This document shows, piece after piece, positions 6,640-14,605 of a DNA stretch of 64,000 bases. The position numbers were made by a program, and so were the translations under genes. Source of the stretch: Terriglobia bacterium (lineage in GTDB: Bacteria; Acidobacteriota; Vicinamibacteria; Vicinamibacterales; CAVVIG01); the NCBI GenBank assembly GCA_020073005.1, contig JAIQFX010000014.1, forward strand, positions 1 through 64,000, written 5' to 3'. The notes beneath the pieces were generated by a model. The model saw only the letters and a list, made by a program, of their open reading frames with translations. It had not been told where the DNA came from and searched no databases. Each line of letters begins with the position of its first letter. The first letter of the stretch is position 1.

Positions 6640-8805
6640 TCATGAAGCCACCGCCATGATCTTCTCGGGCGTCGCAGGAATCTCGCGCAGATCGAATCCC
6701 GCGTGACGCAGTGCGTTGATCACCGCCGGCGCGGGACCGTCGATCGGCATTTCGCCGACGCCCTTGGCGCCCGACGGTCCATGCGGATACGGATTCTCGA
6801 GCAGCACGACCTTCATCGGCGGCGTATCGAGCGAGGTCGGAATGATGTAATTCGTCAGCGTCGCGTTCGTCATGCGACCGTCGCGCATCACGACGTCTTC
6901 GAGCAGCGCGTAGCCGAGCCCTTGCGCGCTGCCGCCCTCGATCTGTCCGAGCGCGAGCGTCGGATGAATCGCCTTGCCGATTTCGTGGACGGTCGTGAAC
7001 GCCGTCGCCTTCACCTCGAACGTGTCGCGATCGACCTCCACTTCGACCACATCGCAGCCCCAGCCGTAGCTGCCGTACGCGTCACCTTTATATAAGGTGT
7101 CGTCCCAGACCATCCCGGCGGGCCGCTCGTACTGCTTCGTGATTGTGAGCGGGCCGAACTTCCGAAGGTACTGGCGCGGCGTGAGGCTGCCGAGCCGCCC
7201 GCGCATCTCCTCGGCGCAGCGCTGCAGGATGCGGCCGACGATCATGCACGTGCGCGACGCGACGGTCGGTCCGCTATCCGGCACTTCGCCCGTATCCGCG
7301 GCGTTGACGTCGATGTGTTCGTACGGCACGCCGAGCGCGTCGGCGACGATCTGCGCGAGCATCGTCCGCGTGCCCTGGCCGATTTCCGTGCTCGCGACGT
7401 GGATCCGCGCGCCGCGCCCGGTGAGCGCGAGCGACGCCTTCGATGCGAGCTTCACTTCGCCCGCGCCCGTAAAGCCGGAGCCGTGGAAGAACAGCGACAA
7501 CCCGATGCCCCGTGCAGGTGTGTGGCGTCCGGCTTCAGCCGGACCATTCGACGATGCCAGCGCGCGCCGCCGCTTCTTGAAATCCGTGCGCTTCACGGCC
7601 TCGCGCAGCACCCGCAGCGCGCTCGAGTCCGCGCCGAGCCGCTGGCCGGTTGCCGTCGTATCGCCTGGCCGCAGCGCGTTGATCTCACGCACGCGCACGG
7701 GATCCAGACCCAGCCGCTCGGCGATCCGATCCATGTGCACGTCGGCGGCGAACTGCGTCTGCGGCGCGCCGAAGCCGCGGAACGCCCCGTTGGGCGGCGT
7801 GTTGGTCATCGTCGCGCGCCCGCGGATGCGGACGTGATCGCAGCGGTACGGTCCCGCGGCGTGAATCATGCCGCGCGACAGCACGACCGCGCTCAGCGTG
7901 GCGTACGCGCCGCCATCGAGCACCGCATCAATATCCATCGCCGTCAACCGGCCGTCGCGCGTGACGCCGGTCCGGTGGCGAATGATCGACGGATGGCGCT
8001 TCGTCGTCGCGAGCATGTCCTCGACGCGGTCGTACACGAGCTTCACGGGCCGCCCCGTCTTCAGGGCGGCCAGCGCCGCGTGCCCGGCAATCATCGACGG
8101 ATACTCTTCCTTCCCGCCGAAGCCGCCGCCGGTCTCCGTTTGAATCACGCGCACCTGCTCGGCGGGCAGTCCGAGCAGAATCATCAGCGCGCGATGCACG
8201 TAGTAGGGACACTGCATCGATCCGTACACGGTGATGCCGTCGTCGCCGCCCGCGACACCGTGTCCTGGCACCGCGATGACGCCGTTCGTCTCGATGTAGA
8301 GCTGCTCCTGCAGGCCAGTGCGATATTCGCCGTCCACGATCACGTCGGCCGCGGCGAACCCTTCGTCGACGTTGCCCTTGTCGATCGCGATCGACTTGAA
8401 CGCGATCGCCGACGTCTCCGGATCGTAGTTCGGCGTCGACGGCCGGTAGTCGATCTGGACCTCCGCGGCGCGCAGCTTCTCCCGGTCCTCGTGCACGAGC
8501 AGCAGAATCGGCTCGGCGACGTGGCGAATCGCGCGCTCGGCCAGGCACGGCTGGTCGTCGTCGATCAGCGCAACGATGTTGCGGCCGGGGATGTCGTGGT
8601 GATCGACGAGCGTGAAGCCGGCGCGATCGCCTTTGAAGCGCACCTTGGCGATCTGACCGGCCGGAATCGTGGAGCGAATCGTGCGGGCGTGCAGGAGGCC
8701 GGGGAACGTCAGGTCGTCGATATAGCGCGCGGCGCCGGTGACCTTGGCGTGGCCTTCCTTGCGGAGGACGTTGCGACCCACCGCTTTCGCCGCGCGTGAA
8801 GCCAT
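6640..8805 (-). CDS. Molybdenum-binding (large) subunit of xanthine/CO-dehydrogenase-type hydroxylase
   Basis: Aldehyde oxidase / xanthine dehydrogenase-type catalytic subunit (721 aa) carrying molybdopterin cytosine dinucleotide. Visible motifs are GGGFGGKEE (about 230), the AFRGFGAPQTQ loop containing the substrate-pocket Arg, STEIGQGT, and the C-terminal KGVGEMP whose Glu is the catalytic base. Physiological substrate is uncertain; xanthine or hypoxanthine is plausible beside allantoinase. A palindromic repeat at 7522-7545 adds an in-frame GPAEAGRH insertion near residue 424. The start ATG is only 8 nt from a TATAAT box, so the mRNA is probably leaderless. Confidence 0.9.
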   Translation of the reverse strand: MASRAAKAVGRNVLRKEGHAKVTGAARYIDDLTFPGLLHARTIRSTIPAGQIAKVRFKGDRAGFTLVDHHDIPGRNIVALIDDDQPCLAERAIRHVAEPILLLVHEDREKLRAAEVQIDYRPSTPNYDPETSAIAFKSIAIDKGNVDEGFAAADVIVDGEYRTGLQEQLYIETNGVIAVPGHGVAGGDDGITVYGSMQCPYYVHRALMILLGLPAEQVRVIQTETGGGFGGKEEYPSMIAGHAALAALKTGRPVKLVYDRVEDMLATTKRHPSIIRHRTGVTRDGRLTAMDIDAVLDGGAYATLSAVVLSRGMIHAAGPYRCDHVRIRGRATMTNTPPNGAFRGFGAPQTQFAADVHMDRIAERLGLDPVRVREINALRPGDTTATGQRLGADSSALRVLREAVKRTDFKKRRRALASSNGPAEAGRHTPARGIGLSLFFHGSGFTGAGEVKLASKASLALTGRGARIHVASTEIGQGTRTMLAQIVADALGVPYEHIDVNAADTGEVPDSGPTVASRTCMIVGRILQRCAEEMRGRLGSLTPRQYLRKFGPLTITKQYERPAGMVWDDTLYKGDAYGSYGWGCDVVEVEVDRDTFEVKATAFTTVHEIGKAIHPTLALGQIEGGSAQGLGYALLEDVVMRDGRMTNATLTNYIIPTSLDTPPMKVVLLENPYPHGPSGAKGVGEMPIDGPAPAVINALRHAGFDLREIPATPEKIMAVAS
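7522..7545. repeat. Palindromic repeat, family A, inside hydroxylase large subunit
   Basis: Carries the core TCCGGCTTCAGCCGGA with GTGGCG on one side. It is read in frame on the minus strand as GPAEAGRH, in a segment just before the SLFFHGSG region. Confidence 0.85.
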
Positions 8806-8813
8806 CGGCCCGC

Positions 8814-8821
8814 ATTATATT
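8814..8821. promoter_or_regulatory. Shared divergent -10 element
   Basis: ATTATATT between two divergent start codons only 22 nt apart. Read on the minus strand it gives TATAAT 8 nt before the hydroxylase ATG (8805); on the plus strand it gives TATATT 6 nt before the D-aminoacylase ATG (8828). Both transcripts would be essentially leaderless and would compete for the same box. Confidence 0.55.
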
Positions 8822-8827
8822 CTCGGG

Positions 8828-10450
8828 ATGACTTCCCGCAGCGTGACTCACAGGGCTCGCGGCGCTTGCCTGGCCCTCGCGGCCTCCATCTCGCTCGGCG
8901 CCCCGGCAGCATTGCAGTCATGGCAGACGCCGCAGGCACCGGCTGCGCGGTACGACGTGCTGATCCGCAACGGCCGCGTCCTCGACGGCAGCGGCAATCC
9001 GTGGCTGGCTGCGGACATCGGGATCCGCGGCGGGCGCATCGTGGACATGGGCCGTCTCGGCAACGCGACCGCGACGCGCGCGATCGACGCGCGCGGGCTG
9101 ACGGTGTCGCCCGGCTTCATCGACGTCCACTCGCACGCGTCGACCGGCCTCGCCGGCGATCTGCGCGACGCGCGTCAGTTGCTCGCGCAGGGCCTGACGA
9201 CGGTGATGATCAATCCGGACGGCGGCGGGACGATCGATCTGAAGGCGCAGCGCGGCGCGTTCGAGCAGAAAGGCGTCGGCGTCAACGTCGCGCTCTACGT
9301 GCCGCACGGATCGATCCGGCGCGAGGTGATCGGCATGGCGGATCGCCAGGCCACCCCGGCCGAGCTCGATCGCATGGTCACGCTCGCACAAGCCGGCATG
9401 GAAGCCGGCGGCATCGGACTGTCGTCCGGGCTGTACTACGCGCCCGGCAGTTACGCGAAGACCGAGGAAGTGATCGCGCTCGCGAAAGCCGTCGGCGAGA
9501 TGGGCGGCGTGTACGAGAGTCACATCCGCGACGAAGCCGACTACAGCGTCGGCGTGGTCGCTGCGGTGCAGGAAGTGATTCGCATCGCCGACGAGGGTCA
9601 CCTGCCCGGCATCGTCGCGCACATGAAGGCGCTCGGTCCAGCGAGTTGGGGTCTGTCGATGGCGCTCGTCGAAAAGATCAAACAGGCGCGCGATCGCGGC
9701 GTCGAGGTCTACGCCGATCAGTATCCCTACGACGCGAGCGGCACGGGCATCGTCGGCGCGCTGATTCCGCGCTGGGCCGAAGTCGGCGGACGCGCGGAAC
9801 TGCTGAAACGGATTCAAGGACCCGGGCACGATCGTCTCGCTGCGGACATCCGGCGCAATTTCGAACGCCGCGGCGGACCGGACACGCTCGTCATCTCGCG
9901 CTATGCGCCGAATCCGGCGTACGAAGGCCAGACGCTCGCGCAGGTGTCGTCAGCGATCGGCAAGCCCGCGGACGAAACGGCGATGGACCTCTTGCTGAAG
10001 GGCGACGCGAGCCTCGTGTCGTTCAACATGGCGGAGAGCGACATCGAGCTCATCATGCGCCAGCCGTTCACGATGACGTGCACCGACGGCGACCTCGTGC
10101 CGTTCGGCCAGGGCAAGCCGCATCCGCGCGGCAACGCGGCGTTCGCGCGCAAAATCCATCGCTACGTCAACGAGCGAGGGGCGATCGATCTGCCGTTTGC
10201 CGTGCGATCGATGACGTCGCTGCCCGCGTCAGTGTTCGGACTGAAGGATCGCGGCGTGCTGCGCCCCGGCGCGTGGGCCGACGTGCTCGTCTTCGATCCC
10301 GCGAAGGTCCGCGACGCCGCGACGTATCTCGAGCCGCATCAGTTATCAGAAGGAATGGAGTACGTGCTCGTGAACGGCGTGATCGCGAAGGACGCAAGCA
10401 CATGGACCGGAAAGCTCTCCGGACGCGTGGTCACCCCGGACCGACGCTAG
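8828..10450 (+). CDS. Secreted N-acyl-D-amino-acid deacylase (D-aminoacylase family)
   Basis: Amidohydrolase-3 / D-aminoacylase family, 540 aa, with an N-terminal hydrophobic signal (about 10-30) ending near the Gln-rich start of the mature chain. It should release D-amino acids from N-acyl derivatives, or remove acyl groups from related amides. Metal-site segments are IDVHSHAS, YESHIRDEA, IVAHMKALG and CTDGDLVPFG; the C-terminal SVFGLKDRGVLRPGAWAD is diagnostic of the family. The ATG at 8828 is chosen over 8738 because the latter lies inside the divergent gene. The stop overlaps the convergent kinase stop in CTAG. Confidence 0.88.
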   Translation: MTSRSVTHRARGACLALAASISLGAPAALQSWQTPQAPAARYDVLIRNGRVLDGSGNPWLAADIGIRGGRIVDMGRLGNATATRAIDARGLTVSPGFIDVHSHASTGLAGDLRDARQLLAQGLTTVMINPDGGGTIDLKAQRGAFEQKGVGVNVALYVPHGSIRREVIGMADRQATPAELDRMVTLAQAGMEAGGIGLSSGLYYAPGSYAKTEEVIALAKAVGEMGGVYESHIRDEADYSVGVVAAVQEVIRIADEGHLPGIVAHMKALGPASWGLSMALVEKIKQARDRGVEVYADQYPYDASGTGIVGALIPRWAEVGGRAELLKRIQGPGHDRLAADIRRNFERRGGPDTLVISRYAPNPAYEGQTLAQVSSAIGKPADETAMDLLLKGDASLVSFNMAESDIELIMRQPFTMTCTDGDLVPFGQGKPHPRGNAAFARKIHRYVNERGAIDLPFAVRSMTSLPASVFGLKDRGVLRPGAWADVLVFDPAKVRDAATYLEPHQLSEGMEYVLVNGVIAKDASTWTGKLSGRVVTPDRR

Positions 10451-13215
10451 CGCTTCGGCGGCGCGAGGCGCTTCAACTCGTCGAAGACGTTCAGGACGAA
10501 GACGAACGATGGCCCGGCCGATGGCGTGGCATCAAGCGCTGGGGGCTTGATCATCAAGAACCGCTGGGCGTCCGAAGAGACGTCGTAGGTTCGGCCGCCG
10601 GACGCCGAGCCCGCGAGGTACCGTCCTTGCCACAGCACTTGTGGATTGCCAGCCGAGAACGTGCCGCCGCCCTGGACAGGCACGGCCATCATTCGGTCCT
10701 TCTCCCCCTCGATCAGATAGAACAGCTCGCGTCCGCTGCGCGCCCACACAGGGCGGGTACCACCGCCGGTCGATACCTGCCATCGGCCCCTGTCCACCTC
10801 TGGAAACGGACGTACATAAATCTGGCTCGTGCCCGACTCATTCGACTCGTAGGCGAGCCAGCGGCCGTCCGGTGAGACGTCCGCGTTCTGCTCCGCAAAC
10901 GCGGTGTGCAGCAACGCCGTGGCGCGCCGATCGCCGAGCGACAGCATGTTGATGTCGGACGCGGTCTTTGGATCGTTCTCCCTGAACACGAGCCGCGTTC
11001 CGTCCGGCGAGACGGCCTGAGGGAACTGCGAATTCTTGCTCTCGAGCAGGTGCTCGGCCTGACCTGTGCCGTCGGCCGCCTGCCAGTAGAGATTCGCGTT
11101 TCCATTGGAGCCACCCGATCGCTGTGAGCTGAAGTACACCCGCCGTCCGTCCGGTGCCCACACTGGAAAACCGTCGATGCCCGGCTCGAACGTCAGACGC
11201 GTGAGACTCTCTCGCGCCAGATCCCAGATCCAGATGTCGCTCTCCTGATCGCGAATGTCGAGCGCCACGCGCGTGCCGTCAGGCGAGAGGCGTGGATACA
11301 TGTAATTTCTGGGCGGTGCAGCGATAGGCTCCTCGCGGCCGCTTCGGTCCACCCACGCCAGCGTTCGAGTCGTGCCGCCGGCGACGGTCCCCCCCGGCGC
11401 GTACACGAGAAACCCCGCGCTGGAGACCGCGAAGCCGACCTCGCCCGTCCCCGATCGGCCGCGAACGCCTTCCACGATCGGCACCGGCGGTCCCGTTGTC
11501 TGTCGGCGCGTGAGATCAAATGGGACGGCCATCAGGTTTCCGCCCAGCGCATAAATGATGTGTCCGGATGAAACGTAACGGGCGTGATAACCCTGTTCGA
11601 TCACGGTCTGGTACTTGCCCGTTGCAATCGACAGGATGGCAATGCGCGACTCGTCGAACCCGTTCGCGGCCAGGGAGATCGAGATCAGAATGTCTTTCCC
11701 ACCCGGCAGGATCTCGGGCCACCCGACGCGAAGTTCCTTCTGCGCCGTATCAGGACTCGCAAGCTTCGACGCGGCGCCGCCCGCAGCGGGTATGCGATAC
11801 AGCGACCATGGCTGGCCGTCGGTGCGCGCGAACACGATCGTGTCGTCTGCGAGCCATGCGCCGGTTGGGATGCTGGTATCGGCCAGCGCAAGCGGTGGAC
11901 CTCCTCGGACCGCGATTTTCTTGAGCTTGCCAGTCGGCGAACCGCCGGCGGTGAAGAACCCGATCCACTCTCCATCTGGCGAGAAGAACGGGTTGTACGC
12001 ATCCTCGGTCCCGCGGATCGGCTGCGCCTCGAGTTGATCGAGGGTTCGCATAAAGAGCATCCGTTTACCGGCGTCGAGCGCCGGATACACGAGACGTCTG
12101 CCGTCCGGAGAAATGGCGATCTCGCCTCCGACTTCGCCCACGTACGGCGTAGCGGCCGGCAGGGTTATGGGATAGCGCTGAACCGGAAGAACGTTCGCCG
12201 GCGTGGGCCGCGTCGCCATCCAGACACTCGCGCCCGTGACGACGCTCGCGACGACGACCGCGGCGGCTGGCAAGACGCGGCGCCACCGGGTCGGTGGTCG
12301 CGAGTCGGGAATCGCAAGTCGGGAGTCCGGAGTCGCGAGTCCCGAGTCAAGCTGATCATCGAGCTCGATGCGCGCGTCGGCGATGTCGCGCAAGCGACGC
12401 CTGGGATCCTTCTCGAGGCAGCGGCGCAGCAGTCGCCGGATGTTCGTCGGCGTATCCGCCGGCAGTTTGTCCCACTCGATCTCTTTCGTGATGACGAACG
12501 CGAGCGTGTCCGAGACTTCCTCGCCGGCGAACGCGCGCCGGCCGGTCAGCATTTCGTAGACCACGCAGCCGAATGCCCAGACGTCGGCGCGCTTGTCGAC
12601 GGTCTTGCCTCTCGCCTGCTCGGGCGCCATGTAGGCGGCGGTCCCGAGGATGACGCCCATGTTGGTCGCGGCCGTCAGCGTCGGCGACATCGAGACGCTC
12701 GACGGCCGACCTGTGCCCGGCGACGCATCGAACGCTTTCGCGAGGCCGAAGTCGAGCACTTTCACCGTGCCATCCGGCCGCAGCTTGACATTCGCCGGTT
12801 TCAGATCCCGATGGATGATGCCCTGCTCGTGCGCGGCCCCGAGCGCGTCGGCGATCTGCCGGGCGATCGCGATGGTTTCCTCCAGCCCTAAGCCCCCAGC
12901 CCTCAGCCCTTCGATCCGCTCCGCCAGCGTCGGCCCTTCGACGAGCTCGAGCACGAGTGCGCGCGATCCGCCTGTCTCTTCGAGTCCGTAGATCGCCGCG
13001 ATGTGCGGATGATTCAGCGAGGCCAGCACCTGCGCCTCGCGTTCGAAGCGCGCGACGCGTTCGGCGTCCGCCGCAAACGCGTCCGGCAGGATCTTGATCG
13101 CGACGTCGCGGTTCAGCTTCGTGTCACGCGCGCGGTAGACCTCTCCCATCCCGCCGCGACCGAGCAGCGCCAGGATCTCGTACGCGGCGATGCGGGAACC
13201 GGCGTCAAGAGACAT
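10447..13215 (-). CDS. Membrane Ser/Thr protein kinase with extracytoplasmic TolB-like beta-propeller
   Basis: 922 aa. The N-terminal Hanks-type kinase (about 12-280) has [12 protein letters not shown], the VAIKIL lysine, [11 protein letters not shown] with the catalytic Asp, DFGLAKAF and APEQARG. A transmembrane helix follows (about 312-333), then a periplasmic propeller with repeated SPDGR/SPDGT motifs up to the C-terminus. This architecture is common in Acidobacteriota and suggests an outside sensor coupled to inside phosphorylation; ligand and targets are unknown. Two repeat-derived in-frame inserts are present: at about residues 102-112 in the kinase and at about 289-305 in the juxtamembrane linker. 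A TATAAT box lies 8 nt before the ATG. Confidence 0.9.
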   Translation of the reverse strand: MSLDAGSRIAAYEILALLGRGGMGEVYRARDTKLNRDVAIKILPDAFAADAERVARFEREAQVLASLNHPHIAAIYGLEETGGSRALVLELVEGPTLAERIEGLRAGGLGLEETIAIARQIADALGAAHEQGIIHRDLKPANVKLRPDGTVKVLDFGLAKAFDASPGTGRPSSVSMSPTLTAATNMGVILGTAAYMAPEQARGKTVDKRADVWAFGCVVYEMLTGRRAFAGEEVSDTLAFVITKEIEWDKLPADTPTNIRRLLRRCLEKDPRRRLRDIADARIELDDQLDSGLATPDSRLAIPDSRPPTRWRRVLPAAAVVVASVVTGASVWMATRPTPANVLPVQRYPITLPAATPYVGEVGGEIAISPDGRRLVYPALDAGKRMLFMRTLDQLEAQPIRGTEDAYNPFFSPDGEWIGFFTAGGSPTGKLKKIAVRGGPPLALADTSIPTGAWLADDTIVFARTDGQPWSLYRIPAAGGAASKLASPDTAQKELRVGWPEILPGGKDILISISLAANGFDESRIAILSIATGKYQTVIEQGYHARYVSSGHIIYALGGNLMAVPFDLTRRQTTGPPVPIVEGVRGRSGTGEVGFAVSSAGFLVYAPGGTVAGGTTRTLAWVDRSGREEPIAAPPRNYMYPRLSPDGTRVALDIRDQESDIWIWDLARESLTRLTFEPGIDGFPVWAPDGRRVYFSSQRSGGSNGNANLYWQAADGTGQAEHLLESKNSQFPQAVSPDGTRLVFRENDPKTASDINMLSLGDRRATALLHTAFAEQNADVSPDGRWLAYESNESGTSQIYVRPFPEVDRGRWQVSTGGGTRPVWARSGRELFYLIEGEKDRMMAVPVQGGGTFSAGNPQVLWQGRYLAGSASGGRTYDVSSDAQRFLMIKPPALDATPSAGPSFVFVLNVFDELKRLAPPKR
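12299..12348. repeat. GAGTCGGGA-type tandem repeat in kinase linker
   Basis: Five imperfect GAGTC/AAGTC units with CGGGA or CGCGA spacers, some inverted. Translated in frame on the minus strand as a Pro-Asp-Ser-Arg-rich linker ([15 protein letters not shown]) directly before the transmembrane helix. Confidence 0.75.
12881..12912. repeat. CAGCCCT-type tandem repeat in kinase domain
   Basis: CAGCCCTAAGCCCCCAGCCC followed by TCAGCCC; encodes the glycine-rich [10 protein letters not shown] loop between kinase motifs. The same unit recurs at 13241-13264. Confidence 0.6.
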
Positions 13216-13223
13216 CGGCGGGG

Positions 13224-13229
13224 ATTATA
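13224..13229 (-). promoter_or_regulatory. -10 box of the kinase gene
   Basis: TATAAT on the minus strand, 8 nt before ATG at 13215, with no room for a ribosome-binding site between them. No -35 TTGACA is evident; the upstream DNA is repeat sequence. Confidence 0.5.
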
Positions 13230-13240
13230 CGAGGAACGGC

Positions 13241-13264
13241 CCTCTCCCTCAGCCCTCGGCCCTG
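13241..13264. repeat. CAGCCCT-type repeat at the 3' end of ndh
   Basis: CCCTCAGCCCTCGGCCCTG overlaps the last codons of ndh and lies just upstream of the kinase -10 box. The final residues (GDRAEG) of the NDH-2 protein are therefore repeat-derived. Confidence 0.5.
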
Positions 13265-14538
13265 TCGCCCGTAATCAACCTCACCCGTCGCTGCGCGGTC
13301 ACGTACGCCCACGCCCATTCCGTCATCACGACGAAGCGGTTGCGGAAGCCGATCAGCCAGAAGATGTGCAGGAAGATCCAGAAGAGCCACGCGAAGAAGC
13401 CGGATATTTTCAGACCACAGATCTCGCCGACCGCGGAGCCGCGGCCGATCGTCGCCATGATGCCGTAGTCGCGATAGCGGAACGGTTCGAGCGGTGTGCC
13501 GTCGATCGCGCGCAGGATGTTGCGCGCGGCGTGCGCGCCTTCCTGCATCGCGACCTGCGCGACGCCCGGCAGCCACGCGCCGTCATGCTGGAGCGCACAG
13601 ATGTCGCCGGCGACGAAGATGTCCGGATGCCCCGGCACGGCGAGCGTCGGCTCGGCCGGAACGCGGCCGACGCGATCGAGCGGCACGCCGAGCGACTTCG
13701 CGATCGGCGACGCCGCGACGCCCGCGGCCCAGAGGACCGTCTCCGCCGAGATGCGTTGGGCCCTGTCCGGTCCGGCCGAAGCCGGACGCCGCGCCGGATC
13801 GGCCGGACGCCACAGAACACCGTCGGCATCCACCTGCGTGACAATCGAGTCCGTCCGGACTTCGACGCCGAGCCGCTCGAGCGCGCGGCGCGCCGCCTCG
13901 CGCAGCGGATCGTGAAAGTTCGCGAGCACGTGCGGGCTGCCTTCGAGCAGGACGATGCGCGCCGACTCGGGATGGATGCGGCGGAAATCCTGGCGCAGCG
14001 ACTGCCGCGCGATTTCGGCGAGCGCGCCGGCCAGCTCGACGCCGGTCGGCCCGCCGCCGATGATGACGAACGTCAGCAGCCGCTTCTGCTTCGCCGGATC
14101 GGTTTCGCGCTCCGCCGCTTCGAACGCGATCAGCATCCGCCGCCGCATCACGAGCGCATCGTCGAGCGTCTTGAGTCCCGGCGCGCGCGCGGCCCACTCG
14201 TCGTGACCGAAGTAGGAATGCGCGGCACCCGTCGCGACGATCAGATAGTCGTAGGCGATCGCGTCGTCGCCGTCGATCACCACGCGCTTGTTCGCAGGAT
14301 CGAGAGACCGCACGGTCGCGAGCAGCACCTCGACGTTCCGCTGACGCCGGAGGATCCAGCGAATCGGCGACGCGATGTCGCCCGGCGACAGCGACGCCGT
14401 CGCAACCTGGTACAGCAGCGGCTGGAACACGTGATGGTTGTGACGGTCGAGCAGCGTGACGCGCACCGGCGCGCCGGCGAGCGCCCGCGCCGCGTCGAGC
14501 CCGCCGAATCCTCCGCCGACGATCACGACGTGAGGCAT
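13249..14538 (-). CDS. ndh: Type II NADH:quinone dehydrogenase (NDH-2)
   Basis: Single-subunit, non-proton-pumping FAD enzyme on the inner face of the membrane; 429 aa. The N-terminal FAD loop is VVIVGGGFGGLDAA; the second nucleotide loop is FVIIGGGPTGVELAGALAE; the FAD-closing motif is IFVAGDIC. The C-terminal hydrophobic helices (WLFWIFLHIFWLIGF) provide the membrane anchor. The ATG at 14538 (MPHVVIVGG) is used; a longer frame to 14667 would overlap the divergent gene, and GAGGGG sits just upstream of 14538. A family A palindrome at 13769-13792 adds a RRPASAGPD insert. Confidence 0.9.
   Translation of the reverse strand: MPHVVIVGGGFGGLDAARALAGAPVRVTLLDRHNHHVFQPLLYQVATASLSPGDIASPIRWILRRQRNVEVLLATVRSLDPANKRVVIDGDDAIAYDYLIVATGAAHSYFGHDEWAARAPGLKTLDDALVMRRRMLIAFEAAERETDPAKQKRLLTFVIIGGGPTGVELAGALAEIARQSLRQDFRRIHPESARIVLLEGSPHVLANFHDPLREAARRALERLGVEVRTDSIVTQVDADGVLWRPADPARRPASAGPDRAQRISAETVLWAAGVAASPIAKSLGVPLDRVGRVPAEPTLAVPGHPDIFVAGDICALQHDGAWLPGVAQVAMQEGAHAARNILRAIDGTPLEPFRYRDYGIMATIGRGSAVGEICGLKISGFFAWLFWIFLHIFWLIGFRNRFVVMTEWAWAYVTAQRRVRLITGDRAEG
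13769..13792. repeat. Palindromic repeat, family A, inside ndh
   Basis: Variant core TCCGGCCGAAGCCGGA. Read on the minus strand as RRPASAGPD, in a loop between the two halves of the NADH-binding region. Confidence 0.8.
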
Positions 14539-14605
14539 CGGCCCCTCAACCCATCCATATCCGATTGGACTGCAACATCGCGGACGCCGATGATATCGTC
14601 TTGTC

